Positions 34,580-44,422 of a stretch of 64,000 nt of DNA are shown here, in pieces. Position numbers and translations under genes: made by a program. This stretch comes from Clostridiaceae bacterium. Its GTDB lineage: Bacteria; Bacillota; Clostridia; Lachnospirales; Lachnospiraceae. Within the stretch, counting starts at the first letter, position 1; every line of letters begins with the position of its first letter. The notes below the pieces were generated by a model. It worked only from the letters and a program-made list of their open reading frames with translations, was not told the DNA's origin and ran no database searches. The stretch is taken from assembly GCA_009911305.1 (NCBI GenBank), contig QXXC01000007.1, positions 1 through 64,000 of the forward strand. The letters run 5' to 3'.

Positions 34580-37500
34580 ATGGGATTAACAAAAGGCGTC
34601 CTGAAGCGCCCTGTTACAACGATACTGGTAGTTTTATGTCTGATTGTATTCGGTTTGACGTCCGTATTTTCCTCCAAGCTGGAGCTGACTCCGGAGATGG
34701 AGATGCCGATGATGGTGGTGTTTGCCATCTATCCGGGCGCAAACCCGGAGGATGTGGATGAGCTGGTGACCAGGCCGATTGAGGACGAGATCGGAACGTT
34801 AAACGGCATCAAGTCTGTAAACAGCTATTCCAATGAAAACATGTCCATGGTGCTTTTACAGTATGAATACGGCACGGACATGGATAAGGCGTATTCGGAT
34901 TTGAAGAAAAAAACGGACGCCATGCAGCGTTCTCTGCCTGACGATGTGGAAACGCCGACGATTATGGAATTCAACATCAACGATCAGGCCACGATGACCC
35001 TGGCGGTCAATAATGACAAGGCGGAGAACCTTTATAACTTTGTTGATAAAAAGATCGTGCCGGAGCTTGAGAAGATTTCTTCGGTTGCCAGTGTGGATAT
35101 CAGCGGCGGCCGCGAGGAATACATAAAGGTGGAGGTGATTCCGGAGCGGTTAAAGCAGTACCATTTAAGCATCAGCCAGGTCGCGACGGCCGTGGCGTCC
35201 GCGGATCTGGCGTATCCGGCCGGGAGCACGGAGGTGGGCAGCCAGAGCCTTTCCGTGACCACAGGCGTGGATTTTAAGGATATGGAAAGCCTGAAGCGGA
35301 TTCCGATCAACCTGGGAAACGGCAATACCATTTACGTTCAGGATGTGGCGAATGTATACTCCACCTTAAAGGACGCCGCGGGTATCGGGCGCTATAACGG
35401 GGCGGATACCGTGGTTCTGGGCGTGAAAAAGCAGCAGAAGAGCTCTGCCGGGGAGGTTTCCAAAGCGGTCAGCAGCACGGTTTCGCGGCTTCTTGCGGAG
35501 AACCGCAGCTTAGAGATCATCGTGGTGGATGACAACAGCGATATGATCAACAGCTCCCTTGAGAGCGTGCTGCAGACCATGATCGCGGCGGTTATCGTTT
35601 CCATGGTCATTATTTTCCTGTTCTTTGGGGATTTCAAGGCGTCCATGATTGTCGGGACGTCGATTCCGATTTCCATTCTGGCGGCGCTTGTGATGATGAA
35701 GGTCATGGGCTTTTCGCTGAATGTGATCACGCTGGGCAGCCTGGTTCTGGGCGTCGGCATGATGGTGGATAACTCGATTGTAGTGCTGGAGAGCTGTTTC
35801 CGCTCCACAAAGGGCAAGGGCTTCAGCGAGTTCCATAAAGCGGCTCTGGAGGGAAGCGGGATTGTGATCCAGTCCATCATCGGCTCCACCGTCACGACGT
35901 GCGTGGTATTTCTGCCGCTGGCGCTTTTGTCCGGCATGACGGGGCAGATGTTTAAGCCCCTTGGCTTTACGATTGTATTCTGTATGCTGGCTTCCCTGAT
36001 CTCTGCGATGACGATCGTGCCGCTCTGCTATACCATGTACCGGCCGCAGGAGAAGACGACCGCTCCTTTATCGGGCCTGGTTGCAGGTATGCAGGCGTGG
36101 TACCGGGACATTATGAGCGGGCTTATCAGGAAGAGAAAAACGGTTATGTTTACCTCCATTCTCCTTCTGTTCGCCGCGATTTTCCTGGCCACTCAGATTA
36201 AGACCGAGCTGATGCCGGCCAATGATCAGGGAACCATACGCGTTTCGGCAGAGCTGCGGCCGGGCTTAAGCGTTGAGAAGGCGGATGAGATCCTGACCGA
36301 GATTGAAAGCTTTATCAGCAGGGACGAGGATGTGGAGTCCTACATGGTTTCCTACGGCAGCAGCGGCTTAAGCATGGGAGGCGGATCCTCCGCGACGCTG
36401 ACAGCGTACTTAAAGGATGACCGCAAGCGGGAGACAGACGAGGTTGTAAAGGAATGGAGGCCGGTTCTGACGGCGATTCCGCAGACAAATGTGACGATTT
36501 CCTCCCAGAGCTCTATGAGTATGATGGGAGGCGGAAATGACGGGGTGGAGTTTATTCTCCAGAGCACGCAGTATGACGAGCTGAAAGAAGCCTCGGACAG
36601 GATCGTGCAGGGCTTAAAAGACAGGCCGGAGGTTACAAGGATACACTCCACGCTGGAAAACTCGGCCCCGGTTGTGAAGATCGAGGTGGATCCCTTAAAA
36701 GCCGCCGCCGAGGGTCTTTCCCCGGCGCAGGTGGGCGCGGCGGTCAATATGATGCTGAGCGGAAACGAGGCCACGACGCTGGATGTGGACGGCGCGGAGG
36801 TGAGCGTTATGGTGGAGTATCCGGACGGAGAGTATGAGCGGATTGACCAGGTAAAGAGCATTGTTCTGGATCTGCCCTCCGGCGGCTCCGCGGCTCTGGC
36901 CGATATCGCGGATATCTATTTTAAAGACAGCCCGCAGAACATTGTCCGGGCGGATAAAGAATACCAGGTGACGATCACAGGCGATTTTACAAAGGGAATT
37001 ATTGCGGACGATCAGGACAGACTGGAGACGCAGATCTACAAAGAGGTGGTTGTTCCGAACTTATCGACAAGCATTTCCAGAGCCCAGAACAGCATGGATG
37101 AGGCGATGATGGAGGAATTCAGCGCCCTGTTTGGGGCCATCGGCCTGGCGGTTTTCCTGATTTTTGTGGTCATGGCGGCTCAGTTTGAATCGCCGAAATT
37201 CTCTCTGATGGTGATGACCACGATCCCGTTCAGCCTGATCGGATCCTTTGGTTTCCTGTTCCTGGCGGACGCCACGATCAGCATGACCTCCCTTCTGGGC
37301 TTTCTGATGCTGGTGGGAACCGTTGTAAATAACGGTATCCTCTATGTGGATACCGCAAACCAGTACCGCGCGGAGATGGATCGCGAAACCGCGCTGATCG
37401 AGGCCGGCGCGACGCGTCTGAGGCCGATTCTCATGACGACGCTGACCACGATCGTGGCCATGATTCCCATGGCGGCCGGATACGGGGACAGCGGCGAGAT

Positions 37501-37627
37501 GATGCAGGGCATGGCCCTGGTAAATGTGGGCGGCCTGGTGGCCTCCACGGTCCTGTCGCTTCTGATGCTGCCGGTATACTACATAATCATGAGCCGGAAG
37601 CAGAAGGCGGAGCTTGATCTGGACTGA
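34580..37627 (+). CDS. RND-family efflux pump, HAE-1 type
   Basis: The 1015-residue pump has the AcrB-like arrangement of one N-terminal helix, a large extracytoplasmic loop, six helices, and a repeat of this pattern. Visible motifs are GANPEDVDELVTRPIEDEIG, LVLGVGMMVDNSIVVLE (TM4, with Asp for proton transfer), and LVGTVVNNGILYVD in the second half. It exports hydrophobic drugs or metabolites using the proton gradient. RND pumps of this length occur in Clostridia. It has TAAGGAGG upstream and sits between the adaptor and the two TolC-like genes. Confidence 0.93.
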   Translation: MGLTKGVLKRPVTTILVVLCLIVFGLTSVFSSKLELTPEMEMPMMVVFAIYPGANPEDVDELVTRPIEDEIGTLNGIKSVNSYSNENMSMVLLQYEYGTDMDKAYSDLKKKTDAMQRSLPDDVETPTIMEFNINDQATMTLAVNNDKAENLYNFVDKKIVPELEKISSVASVDISGGREEYIKVEVIPERLKQYHLSISQVATAVASADLAYPAGSTEVGSQSLSVTTGVDFKDMESLKRIPINLGNGNTIYVQDVANVYSTLKDAAGIGRYNGADTVVLGVKKQQKSSAGEVSKAVSSTVSRLLAENRSLEIIVVDDNSDMINSSLESVLQTMIAAVIVSMVIIFLFFGDFKASMIVGTSIPISILAALVMMKVMGFSLNVITLGSLVLGVGMMVDNSIVVLESCFRSTKGKGFSEFHKAALEGSGIVIQSIIGSTVTTCVVFLPLALLSGMTGQMFKPLGFTIVFCMLASLISAMTIVPLCYTMYRPQEKTTAPLSGLVAGMQAWYRDIMSGLIRKRKTVMFTSILLLFAAIFLATQIKTELMPANDQGTIRVSAELRPGLSVEKADEILTEIESFISRDEDVESYMVSYGSSGLSMGGGSSATLTAYLKDDRKRETDEVVKEWRPVLTAIPQTNVTISSQSSMSMMGGGNDGVEFILQSTQYDELKEASDRIVQGLKDRPEVTRIHSTLENSAPVVKIEVDPLKAAAEGLSPAQVGAAVNMMLSGNEATTLDVDGAEVSVMVEYPDGEYERIDQVKSIVLDLPSGGSAALADIADIYFKDSPQNIVRADKEYQVTITGDFTKGIIADDQDRLETQIYKEVVVPNLSTSISRAQNSMDEAMMEEFSALFGAIGLAVFLIFVVMAAQFESPKFSLMVMTTIPFSLIGSFGFLFLADATISMTSLLGFLMLVGTVVNNGILYVDTANQYRAEMDRETALIEAGATRLRPILMTTLTTIVAMIPMAAGYGDSGEMMQGMALVNVGGLVASTVLSLLMLPVYYIIMSRKQKAELDLD

Positions 37628-37641
37628 TACGCTTGTTTTAT

Positions 37642-37670
37642 GGAACCGTCCCTGTTTTATGGACGGTTCC
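37642..37670 (+). terminator. Hairpin between the RND pump and tolC-like genes
   Basis: GGAACCGTCC (37642-37651) pairs perfectly with GGACGGTTCC (37661-37670), and no T-run follows. It may stabilise or attenuate, giving less transcript of the TolC-like genes than of the pump. Confidence 0.5.
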
Positions 37671-37701
37671 GTGTTAAGATTTATGAAGCGAGGTGGAGAG
37701 G

Positions 37702-38940
37702 ATGAAGACGAAAAAGCGGGCTGCAGCCGCGGCTCTGGCCGTTTCGCTGGCAGCCGCATTCCCGCTTAGCGGATACGCGGATGTGAACCCAATCATGGGC
37801 GATAGGAACTCCGGAGGGGAAGAGAGCGAGGGGGCCGGCCCTTCCATCGATGATCAGATTGGAGCGGTAAAGCCAAAGGATCAGCTCATTGACAAGGAGC
37901 TTTTATCCCGCAACCGCCTGGAATACGGGGAGATTGGCAGCCGGATTGAATATTTTAACAAGGATTACAGAAACGCCAAAACGCAGCTTTTGGACGCGTA
38001 CCTTTCTCTGGGCACAGCCGGCGCGCTGACGCAGGAGGCCGATGAGCTGATGGAGGAGGCAAAGGACTTTAAGTATGACGACATGACTCCTGAGGACAGG
38101 GAGTATTATGAGTGGTACAAGGACGCGGTTCAGGAGCTGCGCAGGCAGGCGCAGAAGATCACAAATGCGGATCTTCCCGGCAGCGCGGAGCGCACGCTGC
38201 GCCTGGCCAGAAGGAACTTAACGAGAGCGGTGGAGATGCTTCTGATTACGTATCAGACGACGGAAGCCCAGGCCGCTGTGGCAGATAAAAATGTGGAGCT
38301 GGCCGCAGCTATGCTCTCCTCAAAGGAGCGGATGGCTTCCCTGGGCATGAGCTCCGCCCAGGAGGTGCTGGCCGCCAGGGAAAGCCTTCTGCAGGCCCAG
38401 AACGGGGCCCAGACGGCGCATGCGGGGCTCTTGAACATGCGGCAGAATATTTTAATCATGCTGGGGTGGAGCGGCAGCGATCCGGTGGAATTCGCCCCCA
38501 TCGGGGATCCGGATCTGAGCCGGCTTGCGGCCATGAACCTGGAGGAGGATAAGAAGGCCGCGATTTCAGCTAATACGGACTTATACGAGCTCAGAAGCTC
38601 CGGAGCGTCCGGTTCCGCAGGGCGGAAGATGAAGGAGCGCAACGTCTCTTCAGCGCAGCAGAATGTGGCGGTGCAGGTGGAACGGCTGTATATGGAAGTG
38701 TTGGCCAAAAAACAGGCTTACGACGCGGCCTGCACGGAGTTCGCGGCCGCCTCACAGAACATGGACGCAGCCAACCGCAAGCACTCCCTTGGCATGATGG
38801 GCGAGCTGGAATATCTGGGGGCGCAGCTTTCGTACTTAAATTCCCAGGCCGGCCGCACCGGCGCGTCCCTGGAGCTTTTTAAGGCGATGGAAGACTATGA
38901 CTGGGCTGTCAACGGCCTGATTGGCTCGAATGGAGGTTGA
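37702..38940 (+). CDS. TolC-like protein 1
   Basis: The 412-residue protein has a signal peptide (basic start, hydrophobic ALAVSLAAAFPLSG, cut near YAD) and two long coiled-coil halves, e.g. EVLAARESLLQAQNGAQTAH and KHSLGMMGELEYLGAQLSYL. The 'LG(M)-x-E-x-LxAxxxLL' pattern is that of TolC-family outer-membrane factors. Clear beta-barrel strands are not evident. ATG 37702 has GAGGTGGAGAGG upstream. It lies directly behind the RND pump, with which TolC proteins normally work. How it acts in a presumed monoderm is unclear. Confidence 0.78.
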   Translation: MKTKKRAAAAALAVSLAAAFPLSGYADVNPIMGDRNSGGEESEGAGPSIDDQIGAVKPKDQLIDKELLSRNRLEYGEIGSRIEYFNKDYRNAKTQLLDAYLSLGTAGALTQEADELMEEAKDFKYDDMTPEDREYYEWYKDAVQELRRQAQKITNADLPGSAERTLRLARRNLTRAVEMLLITYQTTEAQAAVADKNVELAAAMLSSKERMASLGMSSAQEVLAARESLLQAQNGAQTAHAGLLNMRQNILIMLGWSGSDPVEFAPIGDPDLSRLAAMNLEEDKKAAISANTDLYELRSSGASGSAGRKMKERNVSSAQQNVAVQVERLYMEVLAKKQAYDAACTEFAAASQNMDAANRKHSLGMMGELEYLGAQLSYLNSQAGRTGASLELFKAMEDYDWAVNGLIGSNGG

Positions 38941-38942
38941 AT

Positions 38943-40190
38943 ATGATGATACGACATAAACGCATTCTGGCGCTTACCGCGGCTGCTGTCCTGGCGGCCT
39001 GCCCGCCGGTGACGTCCCTTGCCGATAACCCGGAATTTGCCTATGATGAGGCTACCTGGGCAAGGCTTAAGGATAACGTGATGGAATACGACGAGCTTCC
39101 CATGCTGGTGGAGGAATATAACCCGACCTATTTAAATAACCAGACCTCTTACCGCGATAACCGCACGCGCGACAACGCGAGGGAGATGAGGGATAAGCAG
39201 CTTGACAACGCGAACGACGCTTACGACGCGGCTGAAAACCTGCGCAGCCAGGCGGAGGATATGCGCGATCAGGCGGAGGCATTACTGGGCGATCCGTATA
39301 TGGCCGCAGGCATGTCTTCCGCGCTGCCGTCCATGGCTTCCGCCTACTCGGGCCTTATGTCAGCCGCGGCCATGACGGAGCAGGGGGCCCTCCGGACGGA
39401 ACAGTCGGCAAAAGCCTCGTATGTGGACAGCGAGATGGAGAGCCTGGATTACCAGAATAACCAGAAGGCGCTTATCGTCCAGACACAGGGGCTGTTCGCC
39501 TCCTATAACCTGACGCGCAAGAGCGTGGGGACCATTGCCAAGAATATTGAGCTGTCCCAGGCGAGCTTAGGTGCTCTGGAGCGCCAGGTGCAGCTCGGCA
39601 TGGCGACTCAGGCGGAGCTTTTAAACGCGAGGCAGGCGCTTCAGACCGTGCAGTCTACCTTTACCCAGACGCAGGCAACGCTGGAATCCCTTCGCCAGCA
39701 GCTCTGCATGATGACCGGGTGGCAGTACAGCGATCAGCCGGAGATACAGGATCTTCCAAGGGCAAATCAGGCGAGGATTGACGCCATGAATCCGGATGCT
39801 GACGGCCAGGCAGCGCTGGAAAACAACTTAAAGCTTAAATATAACCGCCGCGCCCTCTCCAATATGTCGGACGGATCGGCGGATAAAAAGAACATGGAGC
39901 GGACGATTCAGAACCAGGAGGAGACGATCCGCGCGAATGTCCGCAATCTGTACAATGATGCGATCCAAAAGCGGATTGCGCTGCAGCTCGCAGAAGCTGC
40001 GCTGGCCGCTGAGAATTCGTCCATGAATGCGGCGAATACGAAATACCAGCTTGGCATGATCAGCAATCTGGAATATATACAGGCGCAGTCCTCTCTGCTG
40101 GGAAAGCAGATCGAGCTGGAGACAGCGGATATGAACCTGCAGCAGGCGATAGAGACGTATGAGTGGGCGTTGAAGGGGTATATGGATTGA
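38943..40190 (+). CDS. TolC-like protein 2, possible lipoprotein
   Basis: The 415-residue protein resembles its upstream neighbour and belongs to the same family: RQVQLGMATQAELLNARQAL near residue 220 and TKYQLGMISNLEYIQAQSSL near residue 365 are the paired TolC signatures. The leader LALTAAAVLAACPP contains a lipobox-like LAAC, so it may be lipid-anchored, as in OprM-type factors. It overlaps the previous gene's stop by a few bases with GGAGGT before the start; ATG 38946 is an alternative. The tandem pair probably arose by duplication. Confidence 0.78.
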   Translation: MMIRHKRILALTAAAVLAACPPVTSLADNPEFAYDEATWARLKDNVMEYDELPMLVEEYNPTYLNNQTSYRDNRTRDNAREMRDKQLDNANDAYDAAENLRSQAEDMRDQAEALLGDPYMAAGMSSALPSMASAYSGLMSAAAMTEQGALRTEQSAKASYVDSEMESLDYQNNQKALIVQTQGLFASYNLTRKSVGTIAKNIELSQASLGALERQVQLGMATQAELLNARQALQTVQSTFTQTQATLESLRQQLCMMTGWQYSDQPEIQDLPRANQARIDAMNPDADGQAALENNLKLKYNRRALSNMSDGSADKKNMERTIQNQEETIRANVRNLYNDAIQKRIALQLAEAALAAENSSMNAANTKYQLGMISNLEYIQAQSSLLGKQIELETADMNLQQAIETYEWALKGYMD

Positions 40191-40318
40191 GGGAGACCGG
40201 GCGCATACGCGGCAGCAGGCTTTGGTGGGAGAGGCTGATTCGTTTTCATCTGATGGATGGGTGGATGCGGGAGGGGGGGGGTGAAAAAGAGGCGTTTCCG
40301 TGGTTGTGTATGGTAACA

Positions 40319-41074
40319 TCAGGGCGTTTCCTTTTGCCCCAACACCTCTGCCAGCCAAAACTTAACACGCACATCAGAAGCCGCCGCCTTCTGCTCCAAC
40401 TCCAGCTCCCGTTCCCCAAATATAAGCGTTTTCGCCCCGAAAAGAGAGCTGCGCTCATCCTCAGGAACCAGCGCCTTCAGCTCCTCCTTAGAATCCGGAG
40501 GCATTTCCCCGGAAGAAGCGATACCGGAAAAACAAAGGGGCGGGTACAGCACGCACCACCAGTTTTTTCCGGTTCCCCTGCCGAGAAGCACGCGCACGGC
40601 ATCATAGGAACCGCAGGGAAGCGTAACGTCTCCATACTGCCGGGTCGGAAAATAGCGCCGTTCCAGCCGTACCGTGGCAGAATACGGAAATCCTTTAGAA
40701 AACATATAATTTTCCGCCGCCCGTTCCAGGCTGGTGTGATGACGCATAATAAAGTCTGAGATCATTTCCTTTGAAAAGCGCCTTTCTGTGAGTGAGGAGA
40801 CATCCGCCTCGGCACACAGCTCCCGATAAACCATATCTATCAGAAAATCACGCACCTCCAGCTTCAGCGCCTGATCCTCCGGCGAATTACTGTTTGCCAG
40901 AACATGAAACCGCAGAATATCGGGGGACAGACGGGCCGCCTGCGCTTCCTGCAAAAGCCTTGCATATGTAAAAGCCAAAAGCAGCGCTGTGACAAAGAAA
41001 AAAGGCGCGATTGCTTTCAGAAGCGGCAGTTTCCATTGCTTGAGATGTTTCATATTATAAACAGAACGTTTCAT
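40319..41074 (-). CDS. spoIIR: Stage II sporulation protein R
   Basis: The 251-residue secreted forespore signal activates SpoIIGA, which processes pro-sigma-E in the mother cell. It has an N-terminal membrane segment (KAIAPFFFVTALLLAFTYA) and the conserved core ILRFHVLANSNSPEDQALKL, RYFPTRQYGDVTLPCGSYDA and NWWCVLYPPLCF. ATG 41074 has AGGAGG at 9 bp; the frame's extra upstream codons are not family-like. It is a single gene convergent with the efflux operon, and shows that the host belongs to the spore-forming Clostridia. Confidence 0.95.
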   Translation of the reverse strand: MKRSVYNMKHLKQWKLPLLKAIAPFFFVTALLLAFTYARLLQEAQAARLSPDILRFHVLANSNSPEDQALKLEVRDFLIDMVYRELCAEADVSSLTERRFSKEMISDFIMRHHTSLERAAENYMFSKGFPYSATVRLERRYFPTRQYGDVTLPCGSYDAVRVLLGRGTGKNWWCVLYPPLCFSGIASSGEMPPDSKEELKALVPEDERSSLFGAKTLIFGERELELEQKAAASDVRVKFWLAEVLGQKETP

Positions 41075-41300
41075 TTTAATATTCCTCCTGATGATTGTTA
41101 AAACATAAAAATACCCGGCATTGGATGGCATGGCGGCCTTCTGGCAATGAACACCGGCCCGCATACGGCTGCCATCTGATTCAGTAACTAAAACAACAAC
41201 GTATTTCTTAAAATTTTCAATCTTTCACCCCAAGTATTGACACCTGTGATATAATCTAAACACTGGAATTTCTGGAATAATAAGAAAGGCGGACAGAACA

Positions 41301-42362
41301 ATGAAAAAAAAGGTTCTGGTTATTTTTGGCGGACAGTCTTCAGAGCATATCGTTTCCTGCATGTCGGCTGTCAATGTAATCAATCAGATAGACCGAGACG
41401 CCTATGACGTCATGCTCACAGGCATTACAGAAGAAGGAAAGTGGCTTTTAGTGGACAGCGTGTCCCGGATACAGGATGAAACCTGGCGGCAGGGAACCGT
41501 CCGGGCCGCGCTTTCCCCGGACGCTGTGGATCACGGTTTGATCATCACAGACGGGGAACATGCCACAAAAGAGCGCATAGACGTGGTATTCCCGGTTCTT
41601 CACGGGCTGTACGGGGAAGATGGGACGATTCAGGGGCTTTGCGAGCTGGCGAGAATCCCCTATGTGGGCTGCGGGGTGCTGGCAAGCGCGGTATCTATGG
41701 ATAAGCTGTATACAAAAATCATCGCAGATCGCCTGGGAGTCTGTCAGGCCGCATACGAGCCTGTAGACAGGGGAGAGCTGTCGGATATGGACAGCGTTGT
41801 CAGGAGGATTGAGACGCGTCTCCCGTACCCGGTATTTATCAAACCGTCTAATGCGGGCTCTTCAAGGGGCGTTTCCAGGGCAAGGGACAGAGAAGAGCTT
41901 AAAGCGGGCCTCTCAGAGGCGGCGCGCCATGACAGGAAGCTCCTTGTGGAGGAAGAGATCAGAGGGCATGAGGTAGAGTGCGCCGTGCTCGGAGGAGGCT
42001 CAGAGCCGGCGCTGGCCTCCGGCGTCGGAGAGATTCTGGCAGGCGCGGATTTCTATGATTTTGACGCCAAATATTTCAGCGCAGAGTCAAAAACCGTTCT
42101 GGATCCGGAGCTTCCGGAGGGCGCTGCAGAGGAAGTCAGGAAGGCGGCGGCGGCGGTGTTTACCGCAGTCGATGGATACGGCCTGTCAAGGGTGGACTTT
42201 TTTGTAACGCAGGAGGGCAGGGTGGTATTCAATGAAATCAACACCATGCCGGGATTCACGGCGATCAGTATGTACCCCATGCTGTTTGAGGCGGCAGGGA
42301 TCAGCAGGACGGATCTGGTTACGAGACTGATTGAGCATGGCTTAAAGCGGTTTGACGCATAG
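41301..42362 (+). CDS. ddl: D-alanine--D-alanine ligase
   Basis: The 353-residue ATP-grasp ligase joins two D-alanines for peptidoglycan. It has VLVIFGGQSSEHIVSCMSA, FPVLHGLYGEDGTIQGLCEL, the ATP-grasp FIKPSNAGSSRGVSRA and the metal-binding VVFNEINTMPGFTAISMYP. The omega-loop region fits a D-Ala rather than a D-Lac enzyme, but I do not press this. It is followed by glutamate racemase after 20 bp, so two cell-wall D-amino-acid steps are in one operon. Confidence 0.95.
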   Translation: MKKKVLVIFGGQSSEHIVSCMSAVNVINQIDRDAYDVMLTGITEEGKWLLVDSVSRIQDETWRQGTVRAALSPDAVDHGLIITDGEHATKERIDVVFPVLHGLYGEDGTIQGLCELARIPYVGCGVLASAVSMDKLYTKIIADRLGVCQAAYEPVDRGELSDMDSVVRRIETRLPYPVFIKPSNAGSSRGVSRARDREELKAGLSEAARHDRKLLVEEEIRGHEVECAVLGGGSEPALASGVGEILAGADFYDFDAKYFSAESKTVLDPELPEGAAEEVRKAAAAVFTAVDGYGLSRVDFFVTQEGRVVFNEINTMPGFTAISMYPMLFEAAGISRTDLVTRLIEHGLKRFDA

Positions 42363-42382
42363 AGGAAAGGGAGAGGAAGGAT

Positions 42383-43195
42383 ATGGACAGGAACGCACCG
42401 ATAGGAGTTTTTGATTCAGGGATCGGCGGCCTTACGGTGGCAAGAGAGATCATGCGCCAGATGCCAAAGGAGCGCATGGTGTACTTTGGAGATACGGCGA
42501 GGCTTCCCTACGGAACCAAATCGCAGGATACGGTGATCCGCTATTCCCGGCAGATTATCCGTTTTCTGAGGACACAGGACGTAAAAGCGATCGTGATTGC
42601 ATGCAATACGGCTTCGGCCTGCGCGCTGGAGGCCGTAAAGAGCGGCCTTGATATCCCGATCATCGGCGTGATCTATGCCGGAGTGCGGGCGGCGGCAAAG
42701 GCCACGAGAAACGGCAAGATCGGCGTCATAGGCACAGAGGCCACGATCCGCAGCAATGTATATACCCGGGCGCTGAAGCAGCAGCGCCCGGATCTGGAGA
42801 TCATCGGAAAGCCGTGCCCGCTGTTTGTGCCCCTGGTGGAGGAAGGGCTCTGGCATGATTCCATCACTGACGAGGTGGCTTCCCGCTATCTATCGAGCCT
42901 GAAGGGGAAATACATCGATACCCTTGTGATGGGCTGCACGCATTATCCGCTGCTTCGCTCCACCTTCCGGCGTCTCATGGGTGAGGAGGTCTCCCTGATC
43001 AATCCGGCCTATGAGACGGCGATCGAGCTGAAGGAGCTTCTGGAGGAGAAGGGGATGTCCTGCACGCAGGAGCCGGGGGAGGATCCGTATCATTTCTTTG
43101 TCAGCGACCGCGCGGAGAACTTTACAAATTTTGCGACTGCGATTCTTTCCAATGAGATTAAGGAGACAAAGCAGATCAATATTGAGGAGTATTGA
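42383..43195 (+). CDS. murI: Glutamate racemase
   Basis: The 270-residue cofactor-independent enzyme converts L-Glu to D-Glu for peptidoglycan. Both catalytic cysteines are present (VIACNTASACALEAV and LVMGCTHYPLL), as are the N-terminal IGVFDSGIGGLTVAREIM and RLPYGTKSQDTV. The length is as expected for the family. The DUF1934 gene starts 1 bp after its stop. Confidence 0.95.
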   Translation: MDRNAPIGVFDSGIGGLTVAREIMRQMPKERMVYFGDTARLPYGTKSQDTVIRYSRQIIRFLRTQDVKAIVIACNTASACALEAVKSGLDIPIIGVIYAGVRAAAKATRNGKIGVIGTEATIRSNVYTRALKQQRPDLEIIGKPCPLFVPLVEEGLWHDSITDEVASRYLSSLKGKYIDTLVMGCTHYPLLRSTFRRLMGEEVSLINPAYETAIELKELLEEKGMSCTQEPGEDPYHFFVSDRAENFTNFATAILSNEIKETKQINIEEY

Positions 43196-43196
43196 G

Positions 43197-43664
43197 ATGA
43201 CAAAGGATGTGCTTGTAAATATCACCGGGGCGCACATGGCAGACGGGCAGACCGACGATATTTCACTTATAACGGCAGGGACCTATTACATGAAAAACGG
43301 GAAGCGCTATATCATATATGAAGAAGCGCCGGAGGACGGATCCGGGGCGATCCGCAATACCATCAAGATTGGAGAGGGCAAAATCGAGATGATTAAGAAC
43401 CTGGATGTGCGGACACATATGATATTCGAGGAGGACAAAACAAATGTAAGCTGCTTTGTGACGCCCTTTGGCCAGATGATGGTGGGCGTGTCCACGGATC
43501 GCATACGGATGGAGGAACAGCCGGATCAGATCAGAGTAAAGATTGATTACACGCTGGAAGTAAACTATCAAAAAATGTCCCGGTGCCACATAGAAATTGA
43601 GGTCAGCTCCAGGGCGTCAGCCAGCTTAAACCTGTCCGGAAAGCAGGGGGAGCAGGAGGAATAG
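43197..43664 (+). CDS. DUF1934 (YwiB-like) beta-barrel protein
   Basis: The 155-residue protein is a DUF1934 member: VNITGAHMADGQTDDISLIT, GKRYIIYEEAPEDGSG, and VKIDYTLEVNYQKMSRCHIE. The family folds as a lipocalin-like barrel of unknown function and is often near murI or argS in Firmicutes. I chose ATG 43197, next to the murI stop; the longer frame runs within murI. Confidence 0.88.
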   Translation: MTKDVLVNITGAHMADGQTDDISLITAGTYYMKNGKRYIIYEEAPEDGSGAIRNTIKIGEGKIEMIKNLDVRTHMIFEEDKTNVSCFVTPFGQMMVGVSTDRIRMEEQPDQIRVKIDYTLEVNYQKMSRCHIEIEVSSRASASLNLSGKQGEQEE

Positions 43665-43727
43665 ACGTGAAATGGGCCGGCGGGGGCGGCGCGGCGGACC
43701 TGCAGATAAGCAGAGATTATAAAGCTT

Positions 43728-43776
43728 AAAATGCTGCCGCGCCAATGATGGGACATCAGAGGCGCGGCAGCATTTT
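43728..43776. terminator. Bidirectional terminator with 16-bp perfect stem
   Basis: AAAATGCTGCCGCGCC (43728-43743) pairs without mismatch with GGCGCGGCAGCATTTT (43761-43776). A/T runs on both sides let it end the ddl-murI operon and the convergent gene at 43812. Confidence 0.85.
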
Positions 43777-43811
43777 CCTGAATTAACAAATCGGATTCAT
43801 ATTAAATTGTG

Positions 43812-44267
43812 TTATGCCTTTTTTTGTCCCTTGTCCTTTTTAAAACGGGCAAAAAAGCCCTTTTTCTTCGGCAGGGGCGGGATACCGCCGCGGACAGACT
43901 TTACATCTGTTATATAAAGCCCGCTGATGACAACCTTGGCCTCTGTCTTGGTGGGGAGCTGTAAGAACGCCTTCTCATCCGCAATCAGGGTCATAACCTT
44001 AGGCCCGATCTTTGCCTTCACAATCGGAAGCTTTGCCCGCCTCATATACCACGGAGTCTGGTCAATCACCATCTTGGGAAGGCCCGATTCTTTAATCTTC
44101 AGCTTCTTCTTATCAATCACCAGAATCGAAACCGTCTGTTTCGCCGCCTCCATCAGGGTCTGCTGCTCCGCCTGCTGCTTCTGCAGCTTCCGCCCGAAGT
44201 AGTACAGGACAACCAGGATGACGATCAGCACAATCAGTATGATCAGCAAAATGTTCCAAATCTTCAT
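43812..44267 (-). CDS. Conserved hypothetical membrane-anchored protein
   Basis: The 151-residue protein has an N-terminal transmembrane helix (LLIILIVLIVILVVLYYFG), then a ~100-residue beta-rich domain (TPWYMRRAKLPIVKAKIGPK) and a lysine-rich tail (KKKGFFARFKKDKGQKK). I do not know a named function. The domain probably faces the cytoplasm, with the basic tail able to touch membrane or nucleic acid. GGAGGTATCCCTG lies before ATG 44267. Confidence 0.7.
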   Translation of the reverse strand: MKIWNILLIILIVLIVILVVLYYFGRKLQKQQAEQQTLMEAAKQTVSILVIDKKKLKIKESGLPKMVIDQTPWYMRRAKLPIVKAKIGPKVMTLIADEKAFLQLPTKTEAKVVISGLYITDVKSVRGGIPPLPKKKGFFARFKKDKGQKKA

Positions 44268-44422
44268 CAGGGATACCTCCGTAAAAATAACGGCAAGACG
44301 CCGCCAGTATTGCTATTATAGCATCAGAAGAGAAAAAAGGCAATGCAAAAATCGGTTTCCCGCTATAACTCGCTGTAACACTAACCTCGCTATACCCCCA
44401 TATCAAAATGTTCACCCCCATA

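Noticed and set aside
37061-37759. Minus-strand 232-codon frame opposite the RND pump 3' end
   Set aside because: It is His/Arg-rich antisense of a well-supported gene, with no motifs.
40163-40759. 198-codon plus-strand frame opposite spoIIR
   Set aside because: It spans the tolC-like stop and antisense of spoIIR; it is a shadow frame.
41237-41260. TTGACA...TATAAT as ddl promoter
   Set aside because: The spacer between the hexamers is only 7 bp, too short for sigma-A.
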